From contig CAZIOH010000136.1 in the NCBI GenBank assembly GCA_964540815.1, positions 1 through 12,900 on the forward strand: a stretch of 12,900 nt of DNA, given 5' to 3'. Under the pieces are notes generated by a model. It saw nothing but the letters and a program-made list of their open reading frames with translations, made no database searches and was not told the DNA's origin. The position numbers and the translations under genes are program-made. This document shows positions 7,585 through 12,900 of the stretch, piece by piece. Every line of letters begins with the position of its first letter. Position 1 is the stretch's first letter. Origin of the DNA: CAZIOH01 sp964540815 (GTDB taxonomy: Bacteria; Myxococcota_A; Polyangia; Fen-1088).

Positions 7585-9102
7585 TCACGCCTTGATCTGC
7601 GCGATCTCCGTGGTGGAGGCGTAAGGACCGCCGGCGCTCGGGCACGCGACGCCATTGAAGGTTGGCAGGGGGAAGGTCGGGACGTCCACGCCCATGGCGC
7701 GGCCGATGGAGATCAGCACGTCGGTGGGGCTGGTGGCCTTGGCCAGGACCACGTTCTGCCCGGTCTTGAAGTAGCCGCCGGCGCCGCCGCCGATGATGGC
7801 GGGCAGCGCGTAGTTGGTGTGCCCGTTGCCGTCGCCGTGGCGGTTGGTCAGGTAGATCACCGTGTCGTCGAGCAGGGTTCCGGTCGCGGTGGGGATGGCC
7901 GTGAGGAGATCCATCAGCAAGGCCATCTGGCTGATGATCCACTGGTTCATCAGAGAGTACTTGGCGACCAGGGCCGCGTCGCCATTGTTGTGCGAGACGA
8001 AGTGCAGAGGGTCGTCGAAGCTGGCCTTGTTGTAGCTGAGCCAGGGCATCCGCAGCCCCCCGACCCCACCCCCGCCCGGATAGCCAAAGCTCACCGTCGC
8101 GACCCGGTTCATGCCGCAGTTGAAGGCGATCGCGATGGTCTGCATGATGAACTTGCAGAACGGCTGGGTCTCCGAGCCATCCTGCGCCTGGGGCGGCACG
8201 GCGGCGGCCGAGGGCGCCGTGCAGGCGGCCGCCGGCGTCGACGTGCTCATCATCCGGGTCGTCACGCTGGCCTCGTACTCCCGCAGCTGCGTCAGGTGCT
8301 GATCGAGGACCTGCTTGTCATTGGCGCTGAGCTGAGGTCGCAGCGATGCGAAGGCACCGTTCAGGAAGCTGGTGATCGCGCCTTGCTTGGCCAGGGCGAT
8401 GGCGTTCTGGGGCGCGGTCATGGTGCCCATGCCCATGCCCATCCCCGTGGCCGCGGCGAACACCGTCGAGAGGATGGTCTCGGGCTGGAAGAGCCGGGTC
8501 TGCGGGTTGCCCGACTCGTCGAAGGTGATGTCCGATGGCGTGTCGCCCCCGACCGGATGCATCGCCAGCAAGAGCGGGCTTTGCTTGTAGGTCCTGGCGA
8601 TGACGTAATCCATCGAGGGACCGTCCCCCTTGTTGACGATGTGCGGCGTGCCATCCGCGTTGGCCTGTCCGGCCGCGATCGGGAACTGCTTCTTCGAGGC
8701 GGTGAGGATGACGTTCGCCTGGTGCTGCGGCGGCCTCATGTTGTAGGTGAGGCCCGTGTTGACCGTGGGGGCGCCCGTCCCGTCCACCTGGGCGCCGAGC
8801 AGGATCACCCGTGACTTGTGCGGTGCGAGCGGCGACAGCGTGGCGCTGGCGGTCGGGTCGCTGCTGCCGCTCGGCGGAAAGAAAGCCGGCGGGTGCATGC
8901 CGTCGTTGGTGTAGATGAACACCGCGAACTTGGCGGTCCTGGACGACTGGGACGCCTGGGCGGTCTGGGCGGTCTGGGCGGCGGTCGTCTGAGCGCGGGC
9001 CGAGAGCTCGAAGAGCTCGAAGGAGGGCAAGGCCAGGGCGGCGCGTCCCATCCACTGGATGAAATCGCGTCGCTGCAAGGGACTGCGCGCGGAGAGCTTC
9101 AT
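7585..9102 (-). CDS. DUF1552 (HXXSHH-type) Tat-exported protein
   Basis: 505 aa. The N terminus has a twin-arginine signal, LQRRDFIQWMGRAALALP (9-26), so the folded protein should cross the membrane by Tat. The body matches the DUF1552 family (PF07586): KFAVFIYTNDGMHPPAFFP (58-76), GPSMDYVIAR (161-170), MNRVATVSFGYPG (331-343), LDDTVIYLTNRHGDGNGH (411-428) and a C-terminal GVDVPTFPLP. The family name motif reads HFVSHN (367-372) here, with Asn in place of the final His. A Met-Gly run (220-226) comes from a hexamer repeat. The start is secure: AAGGAG lies 7 nt upstream, inside the end of the DUF1592 gene, and the two genes share an ATGA overlap, implying translational coupling. DUF1552 proteins are nearly always found beside DUF1592 partners in Planctomycetes and Myxococcota; their biochemical role is not established. 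Confidence 0.93.
   Translation of the reverse strand: MKLSARSPLQRRDFIQWMGRAALALPSFELFELSARAQTTAAQTAQTAQASQSSRTAKFAVFIYTNDGMHPPAFFPPSGSSDPTASATLSPLAPHKSRVILLGAQVDGTGAPTVNTGLTYNMRPPQHQANVILTASKKQFPIAAGQANADGTPHIVNKGDGPSMDYVIARTYKQSPLLLAMHPVGGDTPSDITFDESGNPQTRLFQPETILSTVFAAATGMGMGMGTMTAPQNAIALAKQGAITSFLNGAFASLRPQLSANDKQVLDQHLTQLREYEASVTTRMMSTSTPAAACTAPSAAAVPPQAQDGSETQPFCKFIMQTIAIAFNCGMNRVATVSFGYPGGGGVGGLRMPWLSYNKASFDDPLHFVSHNNGDAALVAKYSLMNQWIISQMALLMDLLTAIPTATGTLLDDTVIYLTNRHGDGNGHTNYALPAIIGGGAGGYFKTGQNVVLAKATSPTDVLISIGRAMGVDVPTFPLPTFNGVACPSAGGPYASTTEIAQIKA
8425..8442. repeat. three GCCCAT hexamers encoding Met-Gly run
   Basis: Three perfect tandem copies of GCCCAT on the plus strand lie inside the DUF1552 gene and encode alternating Met-Gly on the minus strand. 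In-frame, so copy-number change would not disrupt the protein. Confidence 0.8.
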
Positions 9103-10928
9103 TGCGGGGCTCCTTCCGAGGTGCGGAGGCGAAACGAGTCACTGGCCGCCACCAGCCCCACGAGGGCCACGAGATCGCCCGACTTCGCGAACTCGGCGCC
9201 GACCCGGGCGACCGAGCAGCGGTCACCGGCCGCCACCGATGTCGAGACCTCCCCCGACAGGGCGTGCTCGAGGAACTGCTGCGCGAAGCAAGCCTTCACG
9301 GTGCTGCTCTGGGCGACACGGGCGAGGAACTGGTCGCCGTTGGCGAAGGCCCCGTTCAGATCCCCGGCGTTGACCATGGTCCCCGAGGTGTCGACGGATT
9401 TGCCGTTGTCCATGGTTCTGACCCTGCCCACCTGGTCGAACCCTTCGAGGGCGAAGCCAGGCGGGTCGATGGTGTCGTGGCAGGCCTGGCACCCCGGTTG
9501 AACGTGGGTCTGGTCGATGAGCTGCCGGGTCGTCAGCCCGGCCTGGGGCGTCTCCGACAGGGGAGGGATGACCAGGTTGTTCGGCACGACGAGGCCGAGG
9601 CACAGCAGGTTGGAGGTGACGAAGTCCCCCCGGAGGATGGGAGCCGTCACCTGCGGCCGCGCGTTGATGGCCAGGAAGCCGGGGTGCGTGAGGAGGCCGC
9701 TGCGGTGCTGGCCGGGCATGGCGACGGGCGTGAACCCGCTCGTCCCAGCGCCGCCGAGCTGGTAGTAGCTCATGAGCGTGTCGTTCAGGTAGTAGGTCTC
9801 CCCGCTGAAGAGCGACGCGATGTTGGGCGACGGGGAGGCGTAGAGCGCCGTCGCCCCCATCAGGATCGACTGCCCGAGGGACATGGCGACCGCTTGCGTG
9901 AAGGCGGGGTCAGGCCTTCCGCTGGCGTCGTTCTTGACGATCCCCTCGCTGTAGGCCGGGGTGTTGAGCCAGTTGGAATAGAACGCGGTCACGCCGCGCT
10001 GGAGCCGAGTCGTGTCCTGCGTCATGCGGGTGACCTGCGCCTGCACGCTCGCGAGATCGCCGAGCCCGGCAGCGGCCGCCGCGAAGAGCGCGTCGTCGGG
10101 CATCGAGTCCCAGACGGCGTACGACAGACGGCTGGCCATCTCGTATCCGGCGATGGGTACCATCTGCCCCGGCTGCTCGCTCGACGCGGGCCGCACGAGC
10201 TGGTACTGAAAATCCGGCGTCTGCAGGAGGCCCGTCAGAAACCAGTCGACCCCCGTCGCGAAGTCGTTGCCCGCCGCGATGCCCGCGTCGAAGAGAGCCG
10301 TCATCCGGGTGCTGTCATCGGCGGACAGGGGTCGACGGTAGGCCCGCTGCCCGATCTTGGCGATGATCTGCTGCTCGCACGCCTGATAGGCCGCCGCGTT
10401 GGCGGGCACGCAGGGTGACCAGGCGGACAGGTTCGCGGAGGCCTGGGCGGCCACCGCCGCGGCCGCGTTGGCTCGAAATTGCAGCGCGGTGGCGTCGAGG
10501 GCCGCGGTCTCGCCGCCGGCCACGTTGCTGGTCTCGGCCGGGTTGCCGCTCACCTTCAACAGGTCGAGGACCGTGTTGTCGTACTGGGCGGGGGACAGCA
10601 ACCGGGCGTGGACGGGCGAGGGTTGTGCCGTCGCTCCGCCGCAGTCGGCGGTGACCGCGCCCGCTGGCGTGCCCGTGCCCGTGCCCATGGCCATGCCCGG
10701 GTTTCCCGGCGCTCCCGCGGTGCCGGAACCGACGCCACCCGGGGTTGGTCCCCCACTTCCGGTACCTGATGAGCTCCCGCCCGCGCCCGGGTGACCCGTG
10801 TCCCCAGGGGCAAGCGATCCGGTTCCGCCGCGGACGCTCGCAGTGCAAGCCCCGGTCGACGATGACAACGCCAGGGCGCAGGCGGTCAAGACAGCGCCGT
10901 TCACTCGGTTCCGGGAAAGGGGTTTCAT
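9099..10928 (-). CDS. DUF1592 multidomain lipoprotein (DUF1587-1595-1592-1588-1585) with CxxCH motif
   Basis: 609 aa. Domains in order: lipoprotein-type signal with STGAC (Cys28), Gly/Thr/Ser-rich linker (33-92), DUF1587-like RLLSPAQYDNTVLDLL (109-124), DUF1595-like ACEQQIIAKIGQRAYRRPLS (183-202), DUF1592 (about 255-390, starting IAGYEMASRLSYAVWDSMPD), DUF1588 (about 408-505, RSGLLTHPGFLA, then CQACHDTIDPPGFALEGFD) and DUF1585 (about 540-605). CQACH at 480-484 is a c-type haem-binding pattern, so covalent haem attachment is possible. This set is the usual partner of DUF1552 proteins. The start at ATG 10928 is supported by GAGGAA with an 8-nt spacer (10942-10937). It is the first gene of the minus-strand operon, leaving 91 nt to the 145-aa gene upstream, where I see no clear promoter. 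Surface-anchored redox function is inference from the haem motif and lipobox. Confidence 0.93.
   Translation of the reverse strand: MKPLSRNRVNGAVLTACALALSSSTGACTASVRGGTGSLAPGDTGHPGAGGSSSGTGSGGPTPGGVGSGTAGAPGNPGMAMGTGTGTPAGAVTADCGGATAQPSPVHARLLSPAQYDNTVLDLLKVSGNPAETSNVAGGETAALDATALQFRANAAAAVAAQASANLSAWSPCVPANAAAYQACEQQIIAKIGQRAYRRPLSADDSTRMTALFDAGIAAGNDFATGVDWFLTGLLQTPDFQYQLVRPASSEQPGQMVPIAGYEMASRLSYAVWDSMPDDALFAAAAAGLGDLASVQAQVTRMTQDTTRLQRGVTAFYSNWLNTPAYSEGIVKNDASGRPDPAFTQAVAMSLGQSILMGATALYASPSPNIASLFSGETYYLNDTLMSYYQLGGAGTSGFTPVAMPGQHRSGLLTHPGFLAINARPQVTAPILRGDFVTSNLLCLGLVVPNNLVIPPLSETPQAGLTTRQLIDQTHVQPGCQACHDTIDPPGFALEGFDQVGRVRTMDNGKSVDTSGTMVNAGDLNGAFANGDQFLARVAQSSTVKACFAQQFLEHALSGEVSTSVAAGDRCSVARVGAEFAKSGDLVALVGLVAASDSFRLRTSEGAPQ
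10671..10700. repeat. five degenerate GCCCRT hexamers in DUF1592 linker
   Basis: GCCCGT, GCCCGT, GCCCAT, GGCCAT, GCCCGG follow each other on the plus strand and encode a Gly/Thr/Met run (about residues 77-86) in the N-terminal linker of the DUF1592 lipoprotein. Confidence 0.7.
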
Positions 10929-10936
10929 CGGGGGGC

Positions 10937-10942
10937 TTCCTC
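10937..10942 (-). promoter_or_regulatory. ribosome-binding site of DUF1592 gene
   Basis: GAGGAA on the minus strand, 8 nt before ATG 10928. It fixes this start over longer readings of the frame, which would run into the upstream gene. Confidence 0.7.
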
Positions 10943-11019
10943 GTTCCTCGGGAGACGGAAGATTTCCGAGGCCGCAGTGACGGAGGTCGGTCCCGAGGTC
11001 CAAACTTTCTTTCGGGAGG

Positions 11020-11457
11020 TCAGCCGGCCTGCGGGATCCCGAAGACGTCCCGCAGGCGGGGGAGGCGCTCCTTGGGTACGTCCATGTCGTGCAGGCCGAT
11101 CCGCAACGACACGGTCGCTCCATCCGCCCATGGCCACCAGAGCCCGAAGGCCCCGCCGCCCGGCGCGACCGGCGCCGCGCCCCAGTACAGCCGCTGAGAC
11201 GCCCGCAAACCACCGCAGGTCTCGGCCGTCGCACGGGCGGACGCGGGCGCGTCGGCCAGGGACTCGGCTCCGAAGACCCCCGGCATCGCGTGGGCGATCG
11301 CGGCCTCGGCCGCCCCGGTGGCCGGTGTCGAGAACGACGCCATGACGCATTTCAGGCGGCGATCGTATCCCCATCCCGACACTGGACCTGGCCAGGCGTC
11401 CCGCAGCGCGATCAGGGACTCGAACACTGCCTGCCACGGGTCGTGCAGATCATGCAT
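11020..11457 (-). CDS. hypothetical protein, 145 aa
   Basis: I do not recognise this family. The product is soluble-looking, with no signal peptide or membrane segment. It is Trp-rich for its size, including FGLWWPW (104-110), with two Cys (37, 81) and a mixed C-terminal tail DVPKERLPRLRDVFGIPQ (126-143). Codons show the same strong third-position GC bias as neighbouring genes, and no longer frame competes, so it is probably real. There is no Shine-Dalgarno before ATG 11457; instead TACCGT (11469-11464) lies 6 nt upstream, compatible with a leaderless transcript. It is 91 nt upstream of the DUF1592 gene and could be the first gene of that operon, or separate. Confidence 0.65.
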   Translation of the reverse strand: MHDLHDPWQAVFESLIALRDAWPGPVSGWGYDRRLKCVMASFSTPATGAAEAAIAHAMPGVFGAESLADAPASARATAETCGGLRASQRLYWGAAPVAPGGGAFGLWWPWADGATVSLRIGLHDMDVPKERLPRLRDVFGIPQAG

Positions 11458-11463
11458 GCATCA

Positions 11464-11469
11464 ACGGTA
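11464..11469 (-). promoter_or_regulatory. possible -10 element for a leaderless start
   Basis: TACCGT on the minus strand, 6 nt before ATG 11457, lies within a short GTACC direct duplication. It keeps the key T, A and final T of the -10 consensus. No -35 match was found. Confidence 0.25.
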
Positions 11470-11519
11470 CGGTACGCCCGCTCGGGCGGGCAAGGCGGTA
11501 TCTCGCCCACATGTCGCCG

Positions 11520-11531
11520 CGGCACGTGCCG
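11520..11531. other. 12-bp perfect palindrome CGGCACGTGCCG
   Basis: A perfect inverted repeat 24 nt downstream of the cytochrome-like gene stop and 63 nt upstream of the 145-aa gene. It could be a dimeric regulator site or part of a terminator stem, but no U-tract follows. High GC makes chance palindromes more likely. Confidence 0.3.
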
Positions 11532-11554
11532 AGCGGCATGTCCCGCTCGCCCGG

Positions 11555-11968
11555 TCAGGGAGTGGAGCCGCAGAGGATCCAGTCGATGATGGCCCGGCGC
11601 TCGGCATCCGACAGGGTGATGCCGCTGTCCGGCGGCGGCATCGCGCAATTCGACAGATCGGTGCGAACGACGTCGGCCCAGTCGGCCACGTCCTCGTAGG
11701 TGGTGAGGGGCCAGGGACCGTCCGGGTCGGCTCCGTCGTGGCAAGATCCGCAGGCCCGGTCGATGGCTGGCATTACCGTCGCGAAGCCACGGTCGGGGGC
11801 GGAGCAGACCTCGGGCGGAGAGAAGTCGCAGGACAGGACGCTGACGCTCTGGTCGGGTAGCGGCGCCGGACTTCCGCCATCGCACCCCAATCCGAAGCCG
11901 AGGCCAAGACCGAGGCCGAGACCCAGCACCAGCCCGGCGGGAAAGTCCTGCATGCGAGGACGGATCAT
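11555..11968 (-). CDS. small mono-haem cytochrome c-like lipoprotein
   Basis: 137 aa. The N terminus is a signal peptide with an unusual core of alternating Gly-Leu (12-28), ending in GLGC (Cys29, lipobox-like). The mature part has one c-type haem motif CGSCH (73-77), a likely axial Met in NCAMPPPDSG (108-117), and the C-terminal LSDAERRAIIDWILCG helix (119-134) typical of small cytochrome c domains. Three further Cys (47, 55, 108) may pair with one another or with Cys133. It should sit on the outer face of a membrane as an electron carrier; its partner is unknown. The start at ATG 11968 overlaps the trmH stop as ATGA, so its translation is probably coupled to trmH. Similar haem domains often accompany DUF1592/DUF1552 systems, and that pair begins about 630 nt downstream. 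Confidence 0.85.
   Translation of the reverse strand: MIRPRMQDFPAGLVLGLGLGLGLGFGLGCDGGSPAPLPDQSVSVLSCDFSPPEVCSAPDRGFATVMPAIDRACGSCHDGADPDGPWPLTTYEDVADWADVVRTDLSNCAMPPPDSGITLSDAERRAIIDWILCGSTP
11891..11932. repeat. seven imperfect hexamers encoding Gly-Leu signal core
   Basis: Seven consecutive hexamers of the form RCCNAG (plus strand, with edge variants) encode the alternating Gly-Leu core of the cytochrome lipoprotein signal peptide. Units have drifted at third positions, so this copy is older than the perfect repeats near the gap. Confidence 0.7.
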
Positions 11969-12714
11969 ACGATACCTGCTTGCCGGCTCGCACCCCGGGC
12001 GTCGGTGACGGCGGTCTCGGGTGGTCCAAAGGCGCGCGACAGGATCTGCGTGGCGCCCCGCACGGAGGCCGCGTAGAAGCGGGCGCGCAGCCCCTCGCGT
12101 GCGCCGGCGTCGAGATCGCTCGCGGCTCCGATGGCGGCACGCCGGCTGCGCACCGCATGGGCCAGCGCCACCGCGGTGGCGACCGAGAGGTTGAGGCTCT
12201 GGGTCATCCCCTGCATCGGGATCGCGAACCGCGCGTCACAGGCGCTGGCCGCCTCCGAGGTCAGCCCGTCGTGCTCGTTGCCGACCACGATGGCCGCTGG
12301 CCGCGCGAAGTCGAGGTCCTCGAGCGCCAAGGACGCCCCCGGCATGGCCGCGTAAAGGGCGAACCCCGCGGCCTTCAGCTGGGCCCGCGCCGCGGCGAAG
12401 GTCGGGTGGCGGTGGATATCCAGCCATTTCTCGCACCCCTTGGTGACCTCCGACGAGAAACGGAAACGCTCAACCGCCTCGATCACGTGGAGGTCCTGCA
12501 GACCGAAGGCCTCGGCGCTGCGCAGGACCGCGGCGCCGTTGTGGGGATCGTGCAGGTTCTCGATGAGCGCGGTCAGCCCGCCGAGCCGGGCCGAGAGGAC
12601 CTGGTCGATGCGCTCGCGTCGACCCTCGACGAGCAACGGGGACAGCACCGCGCAGATGCTCTCGGGCGAGACGCGCGGAAAGCGGCGCAGGACGTCGTCA
12701 CGGCTCGGGGGCAT
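11965..12714 (-). CDS. trmH: tRNA (guanosine-18-2'-O)-methyltransferase TrmH-like, SpoU family
   Basis: 249 aa. TrmH uses SAM to 2'-O-methylate G18 in the tRNA D-loop. The SPOUT signatures are present: motif 1 IENLHDPHNGAAVLRSAEAFG (from 51; N59 and catalytic-type R65), motif 2 VVGNEHDGL (143-151; N146, E147) and motif 3 IPMQGMTQSLNLSVATA (165-181; S173, N175), which builds the SAM-binding trefoil knot. The closing region past 190 aligns with the C-terminal helix of E. coli TrmH. SpoU members are similar to one another, so assignment to G18 rather than another 2'-O site is likely but not certain. No Shine-Dalgarno precedes ATG 12714; an A/T-rich TAAATA lies 6 nt upstream in otherwise GC-rich DNA. 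The gene is divergent from the partial gene at the right edge and overlaps the next gene by 4 nt. Confidence 0.9.
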   Translation of the reverse strand: MPPSRDDVLRRFPRVSPESICAVLSPLLVEGRRERIDQVLSARLGGLTALIENLHDPHNGAAVLRSAEAFGLQDLHVIEAVERFRFSSEVTKGCEKWLDIHRHPTFAAARAQLKAAGFALYAAMPGASLALEDLDFARPAAIVVGNEHDGLTSEAASACDARFAIPMQGMTQSLNLSVATAVALAHAVRSRRAAIGAASDLDAGAREGLRARFYAASVRGATQILSRAFGPPETAVTDARGASRQAGIV

Positions 12715-12806
12715 GGCAGGTATTTACCCCAACGGCGGCGGAGTTCCCGCCGAGACGTGGCGCCCGGGCCCGGAACGCGGAGCGCCGACCGCCGACCGCC
12801 AGGCAG

Positions 12807-12812
12807 TATGAT
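12807..12812 (+). promoter_or_regulatory. -10 element TATGAT, probably for the right-edge gene
   Basis: TATGAT differs from the sigma70 consensus at one base and is followed after 6 nt by ATG 12819, where transcription would start. A weak GAC-containing -35 (CCGACC, 12785-12790) lies 16 nt upstream. The spacing suggests a leaderless transcript. Confidence 0.4.
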
Positions 12813-12818
12813 GCGCGG

Positions 12819-12900
12819 ATGTCTGCCCCGGACCCCCAGGTTCCTGCCGACGCCGACGCGGGTGCCGGCGCCACGGCCGACCCCGCCAGGGTGGCCGCCC
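12819..12900 (+). CDS. partial CDS, N terminus only, running off the right edge
   Basis: An open frame of 27 codons from ATG 12819 to the window end reads MSAPDPQVPADADAGAGATA and onward, rich in Ala, Asp and Pro. Too little is visible to name it; Ala/Pro/Asp-rich N termini are common on myxobacterial proteins of many kinds. An ATG at 12808 opens another frame with Arg/Pro-rich content that looks less like coding. No Shine-Dalgarno is present; a good -10 hexamer lies just upstream. Confidence 0.4.
   Translation, partial: MSAPDPQVPADADAGAGATADPARVAA

Noticed and set aside
11475..11490. CGCCC-GCTC-GGGCG stem as a terminator after the cytochrome-like gene
   Set aside because: No U-tract on the transcribed strand, and short GC stems are expected by chance at this composition.
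12782..12800. Short GCCGACC direct repeat near the right edge as an iteron or operator
   Set aside because: Only two and a half copies, in very GC-rich DNA; not distinguishable from chance.
1..12900. CRISPR arrays, insertion sequences, phage or plasmid genes, defence systems
   Set aside because: No spaced repeats, transposase, integrase, inverted-repeat ends or toxin-antitoxin-type genes were seen; the tRNA end shows no attachment-site duplication inside the window.

Overview
The window looks like a draft chromosome fragment from a high-GC, predatory or saprophytic type of delta-proteobacterium, most likely Myxococcota (Polyangia or Sorangium-like). The clues are the very strong G/C bias at third codon positions, a paired DUF1592/DUF1552 exported gene couple, several lipoprotein genes, a seven-repeat RCC1 lipoprotein, and a GH43-type enzyme ending in a Gly-rich stalk plus a GCGCRVG / short hydrophobic / RRR tail resembling the MYXO-CTERM sorting signal. 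This taxonomic placement is inference. A run of exactly 100 N at 5898-5997 marks a scaffold gap of unknown true length.

Layout. Left edge: a minus-strand tRNA-Gly(GCC) with encoded CCA and a good sigma70-type promoter. It is divergent from a plus-strand run of four genes: an SRAP-family abasic-site DNA-protein crosslinking protein, a lipase-maturation-factor-like membrane protein, a DoxX membrane protein, and a Methyltransf_32-type SAM methyltransferase. The methyltransferase ends in a 17-nt tail-to-tail overlap with the minus-strand block.

Minus-strand block, in transcription order from 10928 down to 4327: DUF1592-type haem-motif lipoprotein, DUF1552 Tat-exported protein (ATGA overlap), GH43-like glycosidase (31 nt downstream), RCC1 seven-blade lipoprotein (no stop codon seen between the last two). 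All four products carry export signals, of different kinds, so this reads as one operon for a cell-surface module. The DUF1552/DUF1592 pair has no established function; a role next to a glycosidase suggests surface carbohydrate processing or oxidation, but that is inference. Upstream lie an unrecognised 145-aa gene, then a trmH tRNA methyltransferase translationally overlapped (ATGA) with a small one-haem cytochrome-like lipoprotein. At the right edge a divergent plus-strand gene begins.

Points that stand out: hexanucleotide repeats encoding dipeptide runs recur in four neighbouring exported proteins, including two signal-peptide cores, and the assembly gap sits in one of them. The GH43 and RCC1 reading frames are continuous in phase with no stop. 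The SRAP protein ends in a QxxLF clamp-binding-like motif. Several starts lack a Shine-Dalgarno but have a TANNNT hexamer 6-7 nt upstream, suggesting leaderless transcripts.
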